DNA from: Nevskiaceae bacterium
Lineage (GTDB): Bacteria > Pseudomonadota > Gammaproteobacteria > Nevskiales > Nevskiaceae
Length of the DNA stretch: 64,000 bases
Direction: 5' to 3'
NCBI GenBank assembly: GCA_004298465.1
Contig: SCRT01000001.1
Span: 62,001 to 126,000 of the forward strand
Positions 45,261 to 54,962 of this stretch are shown here, piece by piece (positions within the stretch are counted from its first letter, which is position 1; each line of letters opens with the position of its first letter). The position numbers and the translations under genes were made by a program. The notes below the pieces were generated by a model, which was given only the letters and a program-made list of their open reading frames with translations, searched no databases and had not been told where the DNA came from.

Positions 45261-46493
45261 TTGCGATTGCGTGACGTTGAATTCCCCGGACACGATGGCC
45301 TGCGCCTTGCCGGGCGCCTGAATCTGCCGGACGGCGAGCCACGCGCGTGGGCGCTGTATGCGCACTGCTTCACCTGCGGGAAGGACGTGCTGGCGGCCGC
45401 GCGCATCGCGGCCGGGCTGACGCGCGCCGGCATTGCCGTGCTGCGCTTCGACTTTGCCGGAATCGGCGGCAGCGCGGGCGATTTTGCCGACACGAACTAC
45501 ACCACGGCGGTCGAAGACCTGCTGGGCGCGGCGGCATTCCTGCGGCGCGAACACGCGGCGCCGGCGCTGCTCGTCGGGCACAGCTTCGGCGGCGCCGTCG
45601 TGCTCGGCGCCGCGGCGCAGATTCCGGAAGTGAAGGCCGTGGCCACGGTCGCGGCCCCCAGCGCAGCGACGCACGTGCTGGGCATGCTGGACCGCACCGC
45701 CATCGCCGCATTGCGTGCGGGCACACCGGCAGTGGATGTGGAACTGTTCCAGCGCCACTTCACGTTCAAGCCGCAGTTCGTTGCGGATCTGGAAGCGGCC
45801 CGCGTGCACGACGCCATCGCCCGCCTGCCGTGCGCGCTGCTGGCCCTGCATTCCCCGCAGGACGAGCTCGTGGCGCCCGACAACGCGCAGCGCATCCTCG
45901 CCACCGCGCCACAGCCCAAGAGCTTCATCGCGCTGGATGGCGCCGACCACCTGCTCACGCGGCGCGAGGACGCTGACTACGCTGCGCGCGTCATCGCCAC
46001 CTGGGCTGAGCGTTACCTGCCGCCGGCGCCGCCGGCCACGCGCGACCTAGAACACGTTTCAGTCAGCGAATCGGGCGGGCGCCCCTGGGCCTGCGACCTT
46101 CACGTCGGGCGCCACGAACTGGTGGCCGACGAACCCGAAACGGCAGGCGGGGCGGACACCGGCCCGACGCCGATCCAGTACCTCGAAGCGGCCCTGGCCG
46201 CGTGCACCGCCATGACGGTGCGCATGGTGGCCAACCACAAGGGCTGGCCGCTGGCCGGCATCAACGTTGAAATCCACCTGCGCACCACGCGTGCCGGCGA
46301 CCGCAACGACACCCACCTCGACCGCGATATCGAACTGCTCGGTGCCCTCGACGACACTCAGCGCGCCTACCTGTTGCAGATCGCCAACCGCTGCCCGGTG
46401 CACCGCATCCTTACCGGACAGGTCGAAGTGACAACGCGGCTGAAATCCGTCGGGTTCGCTGGCGAATCAGCCACTTCCAAGGCGGAGATGTGA
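45261..46493 (+). CDS. Alpha/beta hydrolase-OsmC fusion
   Basis: Bifunctional-looking protein. Residues 1-~255 are an alpha/beta hydrolase with nucleophile motif GHSFGG (Ser near 108) and LHSPQDELVAPDNA plus a final GADHLLTRRED holding the Asp and His. Residues ~270-410 are an OsmC/Ohr-like domain with the peroxidatic and resolving Cys in AALAACTAMTVRM and NRCPVHRIL. Such fusions are common, with a role in peroxide or lipid peroxide detoxification inferred. The likely start is TTG 45261 with GGAG eight bases upstream. Confidence 0.85.
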   Translation: MRLRDVEFPGHDGLRLAGRLNLPDGEPRAWALYAHCFTCGKDVLAAARIAAGLTRAGIAVLRFDFAGIGGSAGDFADTNYTTAVEDLLGAAAFLRREHAAPALLVGHSFGGAVVLGAAAQIPEVKAVATVAAPSAATHVLGMLDRTAIAALRAGTPAVDVELFQRHFTFKPQFVADLEAARVHDAIARLPCALLALHSPQDELVAPDNAQRILATAPQPKSFIALDGADHLLTRREDADYAARVIATWAERYLPPAPPATRDLEHVSVSESGGRPWACDLHVGRHELVADEPETAGGADTGPTPIQYLEAALAACTAMTVRMVANHKGWPLAGINVEIHLRTTRAGDRNDTHLDRDIELLGALDDTQRAYLLQIANRCPVHRILTGQVEVTTRLKSVGFAGESATSKAEM

Positions 46494-46575
46494 GCGGGGG
46501 CGGCAAGAAAGGCGAGATGATGCTTTTCAAGCTGGACGATATTCACAGGCATTGCCGTTGCACAAGAGTTTTGAG

Positions 46576-47436
46576 ATGAATCAAGAGTTCGAACAAATGT
46601 TTCATTGGCTCGACATGGCACAGACCCTGACGATCGATTACGCCCCGCGGATGATCGGTGCGCTGGTGGTGTATCTGGTCGGCAAGTGGATCGTGAACCG
46701 CGTTGTGGCCGTGTTCCATCTCGTCATGGACAAGCGCCGCATCGACCCGGCATTGAAGACATTCTTCACGTCCTTCCTGAAGATCGGGTTGACGATCCTG
46801 CTGTTGCTGGCGATCATCGGTTTGGTTGGCATTCCAATCGCCGGTTTTGCGGCCATCATCGCCGGCTTGGCATTCGGTGTTGGCAGTGCCCTGAACGGCT
46901 CGCTGGGCAATGTTGCCGGCGGCATCGTGATCCTGATCAACCGGCCGTTCAGCATCGGCGACCTCATCGAAGCGCAGGGCAAGTTTGGCATCGTCACCGA
47001 GATCGGTTTGATCGACACCACGCTTCTCACGTCGCAGAACATGACGGTCCACCTGCCGAACGGGGCCTTGAGCACGGGAGTCATCAACAACTACACAGAC
47101 CAGAAGAACCTGCGCATCGATCTCAAGGTGCCGGTGGCAGAAGGCACGGATATCGACGCGGCGCGGCGGATTGCGGTGGAGGTTATGTCGACACACCCGG
47201 ACGTACTGAAAGATCCAGCGCCGGCCGTGAAAGTCACCCAGATCACGGATAACGGTTGTGTGCTGGTGCTGTGGCCGCGCATTGCCATCAAGCAATATTC
47301 GTACGAAAACCCGCGCCAGATGGAAGCGGACTACTACAGCGTCTATTTCGGTGTTCAGGAGCTGGTGAAAACGGCGTTCACAAAGGCTGGCATCGTGGGG
47401 CCGAATGCCGTGTCCGACGTCCATCTGGTGCAGTAA
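46576..47436 (+). CDS. mscS: Small-conductance mechanosensitive channel MscS
   Basis: Inner-membrane channel that opens under membrane tension to prevent lysis on osmotic downshock. Three hydrophobic segments lie at about 22-45, 63-85 and 90-115; the third is the Ala/Gly-packed pore helix (AAIIAGLAFGVGSALNGSLGN). A beta domain and an alpha/beta C-terminal domain follow (NRPFSIGDLIEAQGKFGIV, LPNGALSTGVINNYT). Length 286, as E. coli MscS. I use ATG 46576; a TTG at 46552 is in frame. Confidence 0.93.
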   Translation: MNQEFEQMFHWLDMAQTLTIDYAPRMIGALVVYLVGKWIVNRVVAVFHLVMDKRRIDPALKTFFTSFLKIGLTILLLLAIIGLVGIPIAGFAAIIAGLAFGVGSALNGSLGNVAGGIVILINRPFSIGDLIEAQGKFGIVTEIGLIDTTLLTSQNMTVHLPNGALSTGVINNYTDQKNLRIDLKVPVAEGTDIDAARRIAVEVMSTHPDVLKDPAPAVKVTQITDNGCVLVLWPRIAIKQYSYENPRQMEADYYSVYFGVQELVKTAFTKAGIVGPNAVSDVHLVQ

Positions 47437-47466
47437 AGCGACATCTGCTGGATAACAGATGTTGCC

Positions 47467-47571
47467 TGTAGGAGCCGCCAACCGGCGGCCGCTTTTCGGC
47501 AATGTCTGTCGCGTGCAGGCACGCTCCTACGGGATGATGCGCTGTGTATAGGAGCCGGCCTGCCGGCGACT
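47467..47571. repeat. Triple GTAG-type REP
   Basis: Three REP-like units between mscS and the enoyl-CoA hydratase: TAGGAGCCGCCAACCGGCGG (about 47468), CAGGCACGCTCCTACGGG (about 47516, inverted), and TAGGAGCCGGCCTGCCGGCGA (about 47549). The third is the cleanest. Confidence 0.65.
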
Positions 47572-47573
47572 CG

Positions 47574-48365
47574 CTATTTCCAGTTCGGCTTGCGCTTTTC
47601 GATGAAGGCGTCAATGCCTTCGGTGGCGTCGTGCGTCATCATGCTGCAGGCCATGAATTCGCCGGCCTGCTCGTAGGCATTTGAAAGCCCGGTTTCCAAT
47701 TGCTGGTAGAACAGGGCTTTACCCTTGGCGAGGGCGGCGGCAGGTTTGGATTTGATGCTGTCGATCAGCCTGCCGAGCTCGGCATCGAGCTGGTCGGGTG
47801 CTGCGACGCGGTTCACCAACCCGCGCGCGAGTGCGGTCTGGGCGTCGATGAATGCGCCGGTCAGCAGCATTTCCATCGCCTGCTTGCGCAGCATGTTGCG
47901 GCTCAGCGCGACCGCGGGAGTGCCGCAGAACAATCCGACGGTGATGCCGGAAACGGCGAAGCGGGCGTCGGCGGCGGCGACCGCGAGGTCGCAGGCCGCG
48001 ACGAGCTGGCAGCCGCCGGCAGTGGCGATGCCGTGCACGCGGGCAATGACTGGTTGCGGAAGCCGCACGAGGCTCATCATCATGGTGCTGCAGTTGTTGA
48101 ACAGGGTGTCCTGGAACGCCTTGTCCGGGTGGCTGCGCATTTCCTTCAGGTCGTGACCGGCGCAGAACGCCTTGCCGCTGGCGGCAAGGACCACGACGCG
48201 GATCGACGGGGTCTTGGCGATGGCGTCGAGTTCTTCCTGCAAGCGCGCCAGCATCGCGAGCGACAGCGCGTTGTATTTCTTCGGCGTATTCAGCGTGAGG
48301 GTGGCGATACCATCGCGGTCATTGCGCAGCAGGATATCGGTAGCAGTGGAAACGGTGGCGTCCAT
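47574..48365 (-). CDS. Enoyl-CoA hydratase/isomerase family protein (ECHDC3-like)
   Basis: Crotonase-fold protein. Oxyanion-hole segments are SGKAFCAGHDLKEM and GIATAGGCQLVAACDLAVA; the downstream KALFYQQLETG and FIEKRKPNW end are typical of the crotonase fold. The first segment is the form seen in ECHDC3. In classical hydratases one catalytic Glu sits where GGCQL occurs here, and I see no obvious replacement, so hydration activity is uncertain. Length 263. ATG 48365 has GGAGGAGAACC upstream. Confidence 0.82.
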   Translation of the reverse strand: MDATVSTATDILLRNDRDGIATLTLNTPKKYNALSLAMLARLQEELDAIAKTPSIRVVVLAASGKAFCAGHDLKEMRSHPDKAFQDTLFNNCSTMMMSLVRLPQPVIARVHGIATAGGCQLVAACDLAVAAADARFAVSGITVGLFCGTPAVALSRNMLRKQAMEMLLTGAFIDAQTALARGLVNRVAAPDQLDAELGRLIDSIKSKPAAALAKGKALFYQQLETGLSNAYEQAGEFMACSMMTHDATEGIDAFIEKRKPNWK

Positions 48366-48506
48366 GGGTTCTCCTCCAGGCGCGACGGCTTGCCGCGCCG
48401 GTCATTGGCTTGCAGAGTACCGAGTATAGCGAGGCCGGTTCGCGGGGTAGGCGCCTGATGTCGGGACGAGCCAATGTCGCCGCAGGGTCAGCAAAGCCCG
48501 TGGATG

Positions 48507-48953
48507 TTACAGGAATGAGGACAATGCCTTGTCGGCAATGCTGCCGCAGACTTTCTTGCCGACGCTGTCCTTGAGCCCGGACAGGCTCAGGGTGCCGTTC
48601 TGGGCCCCCTGCAGCACACCGTTCAGGCCGTTCTGGTAGTCGGCGTTCTGGTTGGCCTGGGTCTGCAGGCCGAATTTCTGCATGAGCTGGTTCTTGACGG
48701 TATCGGTGGCGCTCGGCGCCCAGCCCTGCTTCTGGCAGTAGCCGAGCACACCGGCGACATTCTGCGGGCTGGCAAGCGAGAAGCTGCCGCCCTGCAACTG
48801 GCTGAGGGCGGAGGTCGTGGCGGCACCTTTCAGCGATGTGGTGGCGTTCGACAAGTCGGCGGTAGCAGCCTGCTTGAGGTTGTCGAAAGGGCCGGCCCAT
48901 GCGGCGGTGCAAGCGACAAGGGTGGCGATGGCGAGAGGCGTTGCAAGTTTCAT
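48507..48953 (-). CDS. Exported DUF2501 protein (YjjA-like)
   Basis: Small secreted protein: signal peptide MKLATPLAIATLVACTAAWA (residues 1-20) then a Gln/Asn/Ser-rich, helical domain with GVLGYCQKQGWAPSATDTVKNQL and KVCGSIADKALSSF. These Cys and Gly positions match DUF2501, found in E. coli as YjjA. Length 148. Function unknown. ATG 48953 is clear. Confidence 0.82.
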   Translation of the reverse strand: MKLATPLAIATLVACTAAWAGPFDNLKQAATADLSNATTSLKGAATTSALSQLQGGSFSLASPQNVAGVLGYCQKQGWAPSATDTVKNQLMQKFGLQTQANQNADYQNGLNGVLQGAQNGTLSLSGLKDSVGKKVCGSIADKALSSFL

Positions 48954-49147
48954 CGGATTTTCTCCAGATTTAGAGGACTTGCTCGGGCGGTCGCTGGGGG
49001 CAAGGTGCATGAGACAAGAAAGCGTAGCCGTCGACGGTTGGAACGGCGGGTGCATTTTCCCGCTTTTTCGTGATGATCGATATGCCAGGCTGCTTGCTCG
49101 CGGTTTGTCCGCAACCAAGCGGTGGATCTAGAGATCGGTACCGTAAA

Positions 49148-49178
49148 CACGAACGCCGGCACGAGGCCGGCGTTCGTG
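49148..49178 (-). terminator. Intrinsic terminator of the prp operon
   Basis: Perfect 13-bp stem CACGAACGCCGGC (49148-49160)/GCCGGCGTTCGTG (49166-49178) with a 5-nt loop, 17 bp after the prpD stop; on the minus strand it is followed by TTTACGG. A short T-run makes it a moderately strong terminator. Confidence 0.75.
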
Positions 49179-49194
49179 CAGCACGGGGTGCGGC

Positions 49195-50691
49195 TCAGAT
49201 GACGTACAGGTCGACGTATTCGTTCACCGGCATGGCTTCGAGTTCCTTCTGCTTGAGGGACACGTCGAGAATGGCGTTCTGCTGCTTGGCCGGGAACTTG
49301 CGCGCAAGGTTGCGGGCGAATTTCTTTTCCAGCAACGGGATGCCGGCCTTGCGGCGGCGCTTGTGGCCGATGGGGTATTCGACGACGACTTCATCGAGCT
49401 TGCTGCCGTCGTTGAACTCCACGGTGAGGCCGGAGGCGATGGAACGCTTGGCCGGGTCGTGGTAGTCCTTCGTGAATTGCGGGTCTTCCACACAGTCCAT
49501 CCTGGCGCGCAGGGCGTCGATACGCGGGTCGGCAGCCACGTCGTTTTCGTAGTCGGTAGCGACGAGGCGGCCGAACAACAGCGGCACGGCGATCATGTAC
49601 TGCACGCAGTGGTCGCGGTCAGCGGGGTTGTAGAGCGGGCCCTTCTTGTCGATGATGCGGATGCAGGCTTCGTGCGTGCGGATGGTGATGTGCTTGATAT
49701 CGTCCGTGCTCTTGCCGGCCTTCTTCAGCAGGCCGTGGATGGTCATCGCGGCTTCCACCGCCGTCTGGCTGTGGAATTCGGCCGGGAAGCTGATCTTGAA
49801 CAGCACGTTCTCCATCACGTAGCTGCCGTAGGGGCGCTGGAACTTGAAGGGCTTGCCGCCAAAGGACACGTCGTAGAAGCCCCAGGTCTTGGCGGTGAGC
49901 GCGGAGGGGTAGCCCATTTCACCGGTCCTCGCCATCAGCGCGAGGCGCACGGCGCGGCTGGTGGCGTCGCCGGCCGCCCAGCTCTTGCGGGAGCCGGTGT
50001 TCGGCGTGTGGCGGTAGGTGCGCAGGCTTTGTCCGTCCACCCACGCCAGCGACACGGCGTTCGTGATCTCGTCGCGCGACAGGCCGAGCATTTCGGCAAC
50101 GACGGCGGTGGAGGCGACCTTGACCAGCAGCACGTGGTCCAGGCCGACCTTGTTGAAGGAGTTTTCCAGCGCGATGCAGCCCTGGATCTCGTGTGCCTTG
50201 ATCATGCCTTCCAGCACTTTCTTCATCGGTAGCGGCTTCTTGCCGGCGGCGACGTTGTTGCGGGAGATCCAGTCGGCCATGGCGAGGATGCCGCCCATGT
50301 TGTCCGACGGATGGCCCCATTCCGCGGCCAGCCAGGTGTCGTTGAAGTCCAGCCAGCGGATCATGCAGCCGATGTTGAACGCAGCCTGCACCGGGTCGAG
50401 CTGGAACTGGGTACCGGGCACCTTGGCGCCGTTGGGCACGATGGTGCCGGGAACGATCGGCCCCATGAGCTTCGTGCAGGCCGGGAAGGTGAGCGCTTCC
50501 AGCCCGCAGCCGATGGCGTCGATCATGCAGCTGCGCGCCGTGTCGAGCGCCAGCTTGCTGGTGATCCTGTAGTCACAGACGTAGTCGACGATGTCGGTGA
50601 TGACCTTGTCGAACTTCGGGCGGGTGTTGTTGGATTTGGCGGCGGCCTTGGGCGCAGCTTTCCTGGTGGCCTTGGCGGGAGTCTTGGGCAT
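49195..50691 (-). CDS. prpD: 2-methylcitrate dehydratase PrpD
   Basis: Dehydrates 2-methylcitrate to cis-2-methylaconitate in propionyl-CoA catabolism. The MmgE/PrpD core is clear: [23 protein letters not shown] near residues 111-133 (quoted in two parts: RWLDFNDTW and GHPSDNMGG), [17 protein letters not shown], and [28 protein letters not shown]. The N terminus is unusual: about 20 residues rich in Ala, Lys and Pro ([19 protein letters not shown]) precede the domain. Length 498 against ~483. ATG 50691 begins the extension. It is the last gene of prpBCD, 153 bp after prpC. Confidence 0.92.
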   Translation of the reverse strand: MPKTPAKATRKAAPKAAAKSNNTRPKFDKVITDIVDYVCDYRITSKLALDTARSCMIDAIGCGLEALTFPACTKLMGPIVPGTIVPNGAKVPGTQFQLDPVQAAFNIGCMIRWLDFNDTWLAAEWGHPSDNMGGILAMADWISRNNVAAGKKPLPMKKVLEGMIKAHEIQGCIALENSFNKVGLDHVLLVKVASTAVVAEMLGLSRDEITNAVSLAWVDGQSLRTYRHTPNTGSRKSWAAGDATSRAVRLALMARTGEMGYPSALTAKTWGFYDVSFGGKPFKFQRPYGSYVMENVLFKISFPAEFHSQTAVEAAMTIHGLLKKAGKSTDDIKHITIRTHEACIRIIDKKGPLYNPADRDHCVQYMIAVPLLFGRLVATDYENDVAADPRIDALRARMDCVEDPQFTKDYHDPAKRSIASGLTVEFNDGSKLDEVVVEYPIGHKRRRKAGIPLLEKKFARNLARKFPAKQQNAILDVSLKQKELEAMPVNEYVDLYVI

Positions 50692-50844
50692 GGAGAGTCC
50701 GGGATTTGAGTTTGGGGATTTGGAAGCCGGAAGCGGTGAACAGCCAGCGGCTGAATGAAGATGCAGCGCGCGATATTTCACTGCTTACCGGCCACGCTAC
50801 AACGAAGGTGGAAACCTCGCGGCTCCTGCCTTGCTGGGTACGTT

Positions 50845-52002
50845 TTACTTGCGCTTTTCGATCGGCACGAACTTCCGGTCGTCAGGACCGATGTAGTTCG
50901 CGCTCGGGCGGATGATCTTCTTGCCGTGGCGCTGTTCCAGCACGTGCGCGGACCAGCCGGCGGAACGCGCGATGATGAACAGCGGCGTGAACATCGCCGT
51001 CGGCACGCCGAGCATGTGGTAGGACACGGCGCTGAACCAGTCGAGGTTCGGGAACATCTTCTTGGCGTCCCACATCACCGTTTCCAGGCGGTCGGCGATG
51101 TCGAACAGCTTCATGTCGCCGGCTTCCTTCGACAGCGTGCGCGCGACTTCCTTGATGACCTTGTTGCGGGGGTCGGACACCGTGTACACCGGGTGGCCGA
51201 AGCCGATGACGATTTCCTTGTTCTCGACGCGCTTGCGGATGTCGGCTTCCGCCTCGTCCGGCGTGGCGTAGCGCGACTGGATCTCGTAGGCAACTTCGTT
51301 GGCGCCGCCGTGCTTCGGCCCGCGCAGGGCACCGATGCCGCCGCAGATGGCGGAGTAGAAGTCGGAACCCGTGCCGGCCACGACGCGGCTGGCGAAGGTG
51401 GAGGCGTTGAATTCGTGCTCCGCGTAGAGGATGAGGCTGGTGTGCATCGCCTTCACCCACGACTTCGACGGCGCCGTGCCATGCAGCAGGTGCAGGAAAT
51501 GGCCGCCGATGGAGTCGTCTTCGGTTTCCACGTCGATGATGCGTCCGTTCGTGGCGAAGTGGTACCAGTACAGCAGCATGGACGCGAAGCTGGCGAGCAG
51601 GCGGTCGGCGATGTCGCGCGCGCCGGCGTCGTTGTGGTCATCCTTCTCGGGCAGCACGCAGCCGAGGGCGGAAACGCCGGTGCGGATGACATCCATCGGG
51701 TGGGCAGACGCCGGCAGTTCCTCCAGCACCGACTTCACCGCCGCAGGCAGGCCGCGCATGGACTTCAGCTTGGCCTTGTAGTTCTTCAGCTCGTTGGCAT
51801 TCGGCAGCTTGCCGTGGATCAGCAGATGCGCCACTTCCTCGTATTCGCAGTGCACGGCGACATCGAGGATGTCATAGCCGCGGTAGTGCAGCTCGTTGCC
51901 GTTCTTGCCGACCGTGCACAGCGCGGTGTCGCCAGCCGTGACGCCGGACAGGGCGACGGATTTCTTCGGCTTGAAGCCAGGGGCCTTGGGAGTTTCTGCC
52001 AC
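50845..52002 (-). CDS. prpC: 2-methylcitrate synthase PrpC
   Basis: Condenses propionyl-CoA with oxaloacetate. Citrate synthase-fold protein of 385 residues with the conserved His in [24 protein letters not shown], and [14 protein letters not shown], and the final Arg in [18 protein letters not shown]. These match type II-like methylcitrate synthases. The start is GTG 52002 with AAGGAG upstream, 24 bp after prpB. Confidence 0.95.
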   Translation of the reverse strand: MAETPKAPGFKPKKSVALSGVTAGDTALCTVGKNGNELHYRGYDILDVAVHCEYEEVAHLLIHGKLPNANELKNYKAKLKSMRGLPAAVKSVLEELPASAHPMDVIRTGVSALGCVLPEKDDHNDAGARDIADRLLASFASMLLYWYHFATNGRIIDVETEDDSIGGHFLHLLHGTAPSKSWVKAMHTSLILYAEHEFNASTFASRVVAGTGSDFYSAICGGIGALRGPKHGGANEVAYEIQSRYATPDEAEADIRKRVENKEIVIGFGHPVYTVSDPRNKVIKEVARTLSKEAGDMKLFDIADRLETVMWDAKKMFPNLDWFSAVSYHMLGVPTAMFTPLFIIARSAGWSAHVLEQRHGKKIIRPSANYIGPDDRKFVPIEKRK

Positions 52003-52026
52003 AGGTGTTCTCCTTGATGTAGAGAG

Positions 52027-52911
52027 TCAGTGTTTGCCAGACTCGAACAACTCGTCCAGCTTGTCTTCGTAGCGGTGGTAATCGAGGTACTTGTACAGAT
52101 CCTCGCGGGTCTGCATGACGCCCACCACATTCTTTTGCGTGCCGTCCTTGCGGATGGCTTCGTAAACCTTCAGCGCCGCAGCGTTCATGGCTCGATAGGC
52201 GCCGCAGCAGAACAGCACCATGTCCACGTTCACGGTGGCGAGTTCGTCGCAGGTAAACAGCGGCGTCTTGCCGAATTCCGTGATGTTGGCAATGATCGGC
52301 ACGTTTACGGCGGCGCGGAACTGCTTGTACATCGGGAGTTCCGTCATCGCCTCTGGGAAGATCATGTCGGCGCCTGCTTCCACGTAGGCGCAAGCGCGGT
52401 CGATGGCAGCGTCCATGCCCTCCGAGGCCAGTGCGTCGGTGCGCGCCATGATCACGAAGTTGTCGTCCGTGCGGGCGTCCACAGCCGCCTTCACGCGGTC
52501 CACCATCTCGGCCGTGCTTACGAGTTCCTTGCCGGGGCGGTGGCCGCAGCGCTTCTGGCCCACCTGGTCCTCGATGTGCACGGCGCCGGCGCCGGCGTTG
52601 ATGAACGACTTGACGGTGCGCGCGATGTTGAAGGCGCCGCCCCAGCCGGTGTCGATGTCGCACAACAGCGGCAGCGAGCTGGCATTGGTGATGCGGCGCA
52701 CGTCGGTGAGGACGTCGTCCATGGTGCTGATGCCGAGATCCGGCATGCCGAGCGAGTTCGCGGCAACGCCGCCGCCGGACACATAGATGGCTTTGAATCC
52801 GGCGGCTTCGGCCATGCGTGCCGCATAGGCCGTGATAGTGCCGACGACCTGCAGCGGGTGCTCTTCTTTTACGGCTGCGCGAAAGCGCGCTCCGGCGGAC
52901 TGCGTGGACAC
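52027..52911 (-). CDS. prpB: 2-methylisocitrate lyase PrpB
   Basis: Cleaves 2-methylisocitrate to pyruvate and succinate. The isocitrate-lyase superfamily signature KRCGH is in [17 protein letters not shown], with DIDTGWGG and a catalytic-loop Cys. Length 294 is typical. The start is GTG 52911 with CTGGAG eight bases upstream. It opens the prpBCD operon. No acnD/prpF or dedicated prpR is seen, so methylaconitate hydration must use PrpD plus aconitase from elsewhere. Confidence 0.96.
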   Translation of the reverse strand: MSTQSAGARFRAAVKEEHPLQVVGTITAYAARMAEAAGFKAIYVSGGGVAANSLGMPDLGISTMDDVLTDVRRITNASSLPLLCDIDTGWGGAFNIARTVKSFINAGAGAVHIEDQVGQKRCGHRPGKELVSTAEMVDRVKAAVDARTDDNFVIMARTDALASEGMDAAIDRACAYVEAGADMIFPEAMTELPMYKQFRAAVNVPIIANITEFGKTPLFTCDELATVNVDMVLFCCGAYRAMNAAALKVYEAIRKDGTQKNVVGVMQTREDLYKYLDYHRYEDKLDELFESGKH

Positions 52912-52932
52912 GTGAATACTCCAGAATGATTA

Positions 52933-52955
52933 GTTTCGGATTATACGGTTTCGGA
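52933..52955 (-). promoter_or_regulatory. prpBCD promoter with flanking direct repeats
   Basis: On the minus strand a perfect TATAAT (52945-52940) lies about 30 bp upstream of the prpB start. Two 8-bp direct repeats TCCGAAAC (plus-strand GTTTCGGA at 52933-52940 and 52948-52955) flank it 15 bp apart, a possible regulator site. No convincing -35 box is visible, which suits an activator-dependent promoter. Confidence 0.5.
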
Positions 52956-53090
52956 CGGTGGGATAGTGCTACTGCCCCGGTTCCCGGCCTTCACTCCGCG
53001 CGAGCGTGGCAAGCCGCAGGGTTCATGTCGGGCGAGGTGTGAAGCCAGGAATCGGAGCCTGGCGATCCGCGTGCGTCGGCCGCGTGACGG

Positions 53091-54962
53091 TCAGGGCGTC
53101 CGCGTTGATTTCATGTGCCGGTAAATCGTGCCGCGGCTGATGCCGAGGTGGCGGGCGGCGGCTGCGACGTTGCCGTTCGTCTGCAGCAAGGTGGTCTGGA
53201 TGGCGCGAAGCTGGACGTCCTGCATGTCGCCGGAGGGGGGCGTTGAAGGGAGGATGGTCTGCAAACCAGTGTCGTTCGAGAGTTGCTGCGGCAGGTCGGC
53301 GACCGTGAGCAGCGATCCGGGGCTGCCCAGGGCCAGCAGTCCGCGCAGCGCGGACACGAGCTGGCGCAGGTTGCCGGGCCATGGCTGTTTCGCAAGCGTC
53401 GTCACGAGGGCCGGGTCGAGGCACATGGCGGGCTCGTTGCTCAAAGCGCTCCACAGCGCTGTGATGGTGCTGGCCCGGTTCGGATAGTCGCGGAATGCTG
53501 GCAGATACACGACGCTCTGGGCAATCCGGTAGTAGAGGTCGCTGCGGAAACGGCCGTCTGCGGCGAGCTGGGCCAGTGGGTGCTGGGTGGCGGAAACGAG
53601 CCTGAAGTTCAGGGCTTCCGGCTGGTAGCAGCCTAGTGGGGAGACTTCGCGTTCCTGCAGCACCCGCAGCAGTCGGCTTTGCAGGGCGAGGGGCATGTCG
53701 CCGATTTCGTCGAGCAGCAGGGTGCCGCCGTTCGCCTGATGCAGCAGGCCCTTGTAGCCGTCGCGCTGCGTGCCACTGAAGGCGCCGGGCGCGTAGCCGA
53801 ACAGTTCGGTCTCGATCAGACCTTCCGGCAGTGCGGCGCAGTTGATGCTGACGAACGGCGCCCCTTCGGGCAGGCAGCGGGCGTGGAGTTCGCGGGCGAC
53901 GAGTTCCTTGCCGGTTCCCGTTTCGCCCTGCAGGAGAACCGGCAGCCCGGCATTCAACAACGTCGTGGCGCGGTCGATCTGGGTTTCGAGTTCCGGAATG
54001 AAGAAGGCGTGTTCCGGGCGCCGCAGATTCGGTGGTGCAGCAGGTGCAGACCGGCGCACGCGGGGTGCGGCGGTGCCTGCGCCGTCCCGCCGTACGTAGA
54101 GCGTGCGGCCGTCCCGGCAGAAGATCGCTCCGGTACGACCACGTGCCGGAAGGTCGGAAGTGAACAGCTCGCCGTACTGCCGGTCGATGCCCTGGACGGG
54201 CAGCCCGAGCAGCGTGAGGGCGCGGCGGTTGGCGGCATGGATGCGTGATTCACGCAGCACGATGCGCCCGGTCTGGTTGGTCTGGACGATGTCTGCGCTC
54301 AGGTCGATGCGGACGATTTCCGACTCGGGGAATTCGAGTTCGAACAGGCGTGCCTCAATGCGTTCCGCGGCGGCACGCACCAGGTCCAGCGCGAAGGCGT
54401 GGTAGGTGCGGGCGTCTCCCGACAGGTCCAGCACGCCGGCGATCGTGCCGCAGGGGTTGAAGATCGGCGTCGCCGAACAGCTCAGGATGCGATGCGGCAG
54501 GTAATAGTGTTCGGCTCCGTGGACTTCGACGGAGCGCTGCTCGATCAAGGCCGTGCCGATGGCGTTCGTACCATTGTTCGATTCGCTCCACGGCGAGCCG
54601 GGGCGCAGGGCGACGCGCGCCGCCCGGGTGAGGAATTCCGGGTTGCCGACGGCATCCAGGATCATGCCGTCGGGCGCCGTGAGGATCACGATGCTGCCGG
54701 AACGGGCGGCGCTGGCGTACAGCGATTCAAGCTCCGGGCGGGAGATCTGCCGCAGCCGTTCATGGCGTCCACGGGCTTCCCGCAGCCGGCCGTTGTCGAC
54801 GGGGTCGGGGTCCGGCGCGCGGCTGGCTTCGAGACCGAGTGTCCGGCAGCGCTGCCAGGACGCGAGGATGGTCGCGGGGATCAGGCCGCGGGGCGCGGTT
54901 CCGGTATCGAAAAACGCGCGGCGGGCACGATTCACCGGGTTGGCGTGCTGTGAGATGGGCAT
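53091..54962 (-). CDS. Sigma-54-dependent activator, AcoR-like (GAF-AAA-Fis)
   Basis: Enhancer-binding protein. The N-terminal ~320 residues form an AcoR-like sensor with GAF-type sequence (ILTAPDGMILDAVGN, NNGTNAIGTAL, SCSATPIFNPCGTIAGVLDL). The AAA+ domain has Walker A GETGTGKE, Walker B GGTLLLDEIGD and an R-finger-like segment; the sigma-54-contacting loop reads GAFSGT instead of GAFTGA. The C terminus is a Fis-type helix-turn-helix (NVAAAARHLGISRGTIYRHM). Length 623. ATG 54962 has AGGAGA upstream; ATG 54968 overlaps the site. It divides prpBCD from the divergent porin-dehydrogenase genes, its likely targets; acetoin or alcohol inducers are family-based guesses. Confidence 0.87.
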   Translation of the reverse strand: MPISQHANPVNRARRAFFDTGTAPRGLIPATILASWQRCRTLGLEASRAPDPDPVDNGRLREARGRHERLRQISRPELESLYASAARSGSIVILTAPDGMILDAVGNPEFLTRAARVALRPGSPWSESNNGTNAIGTALIEQRSVEVHGAEHYYLPHRILSCSATPIFNPCGTIAGVLDLSGDARTYHAFALDLVRAAAERIEARLFELEFPESEIVRIDLSADIVQTNQTGRIVLRESRIHAANRRALTLLGLPVQGIDRQYGELFTSDLPARGRTGAIFCRDGRTLYVRRDGAGTAAPRVRRSAPAAPPNLRRPEHAFFIPELETQIDRATTLLNAGLPVLLQGETGTGKELVARELHARCLPEGAPFVSINCAALPEGLIETELFGYAPGAFSGTQRDGYKGLLHQANGGTLLLDEIGDMPLALQSRLLRVLQEREVSPLGCYQPEALNFRLVSATQHPLAQLAADGRFRSDLYYRIAQSVVYLPAFRDYPNRASTITALWSALSNEPAMCLDPALVTTLAKQPWPGNLRQLVSALRGLLALGSPGSLLTVADLPQQLSNDTGLQTILPSTPPSGDMQDVQLRAIQTTLLQTNGNVAAAARHLGISRGTIYRHMKSTRTP

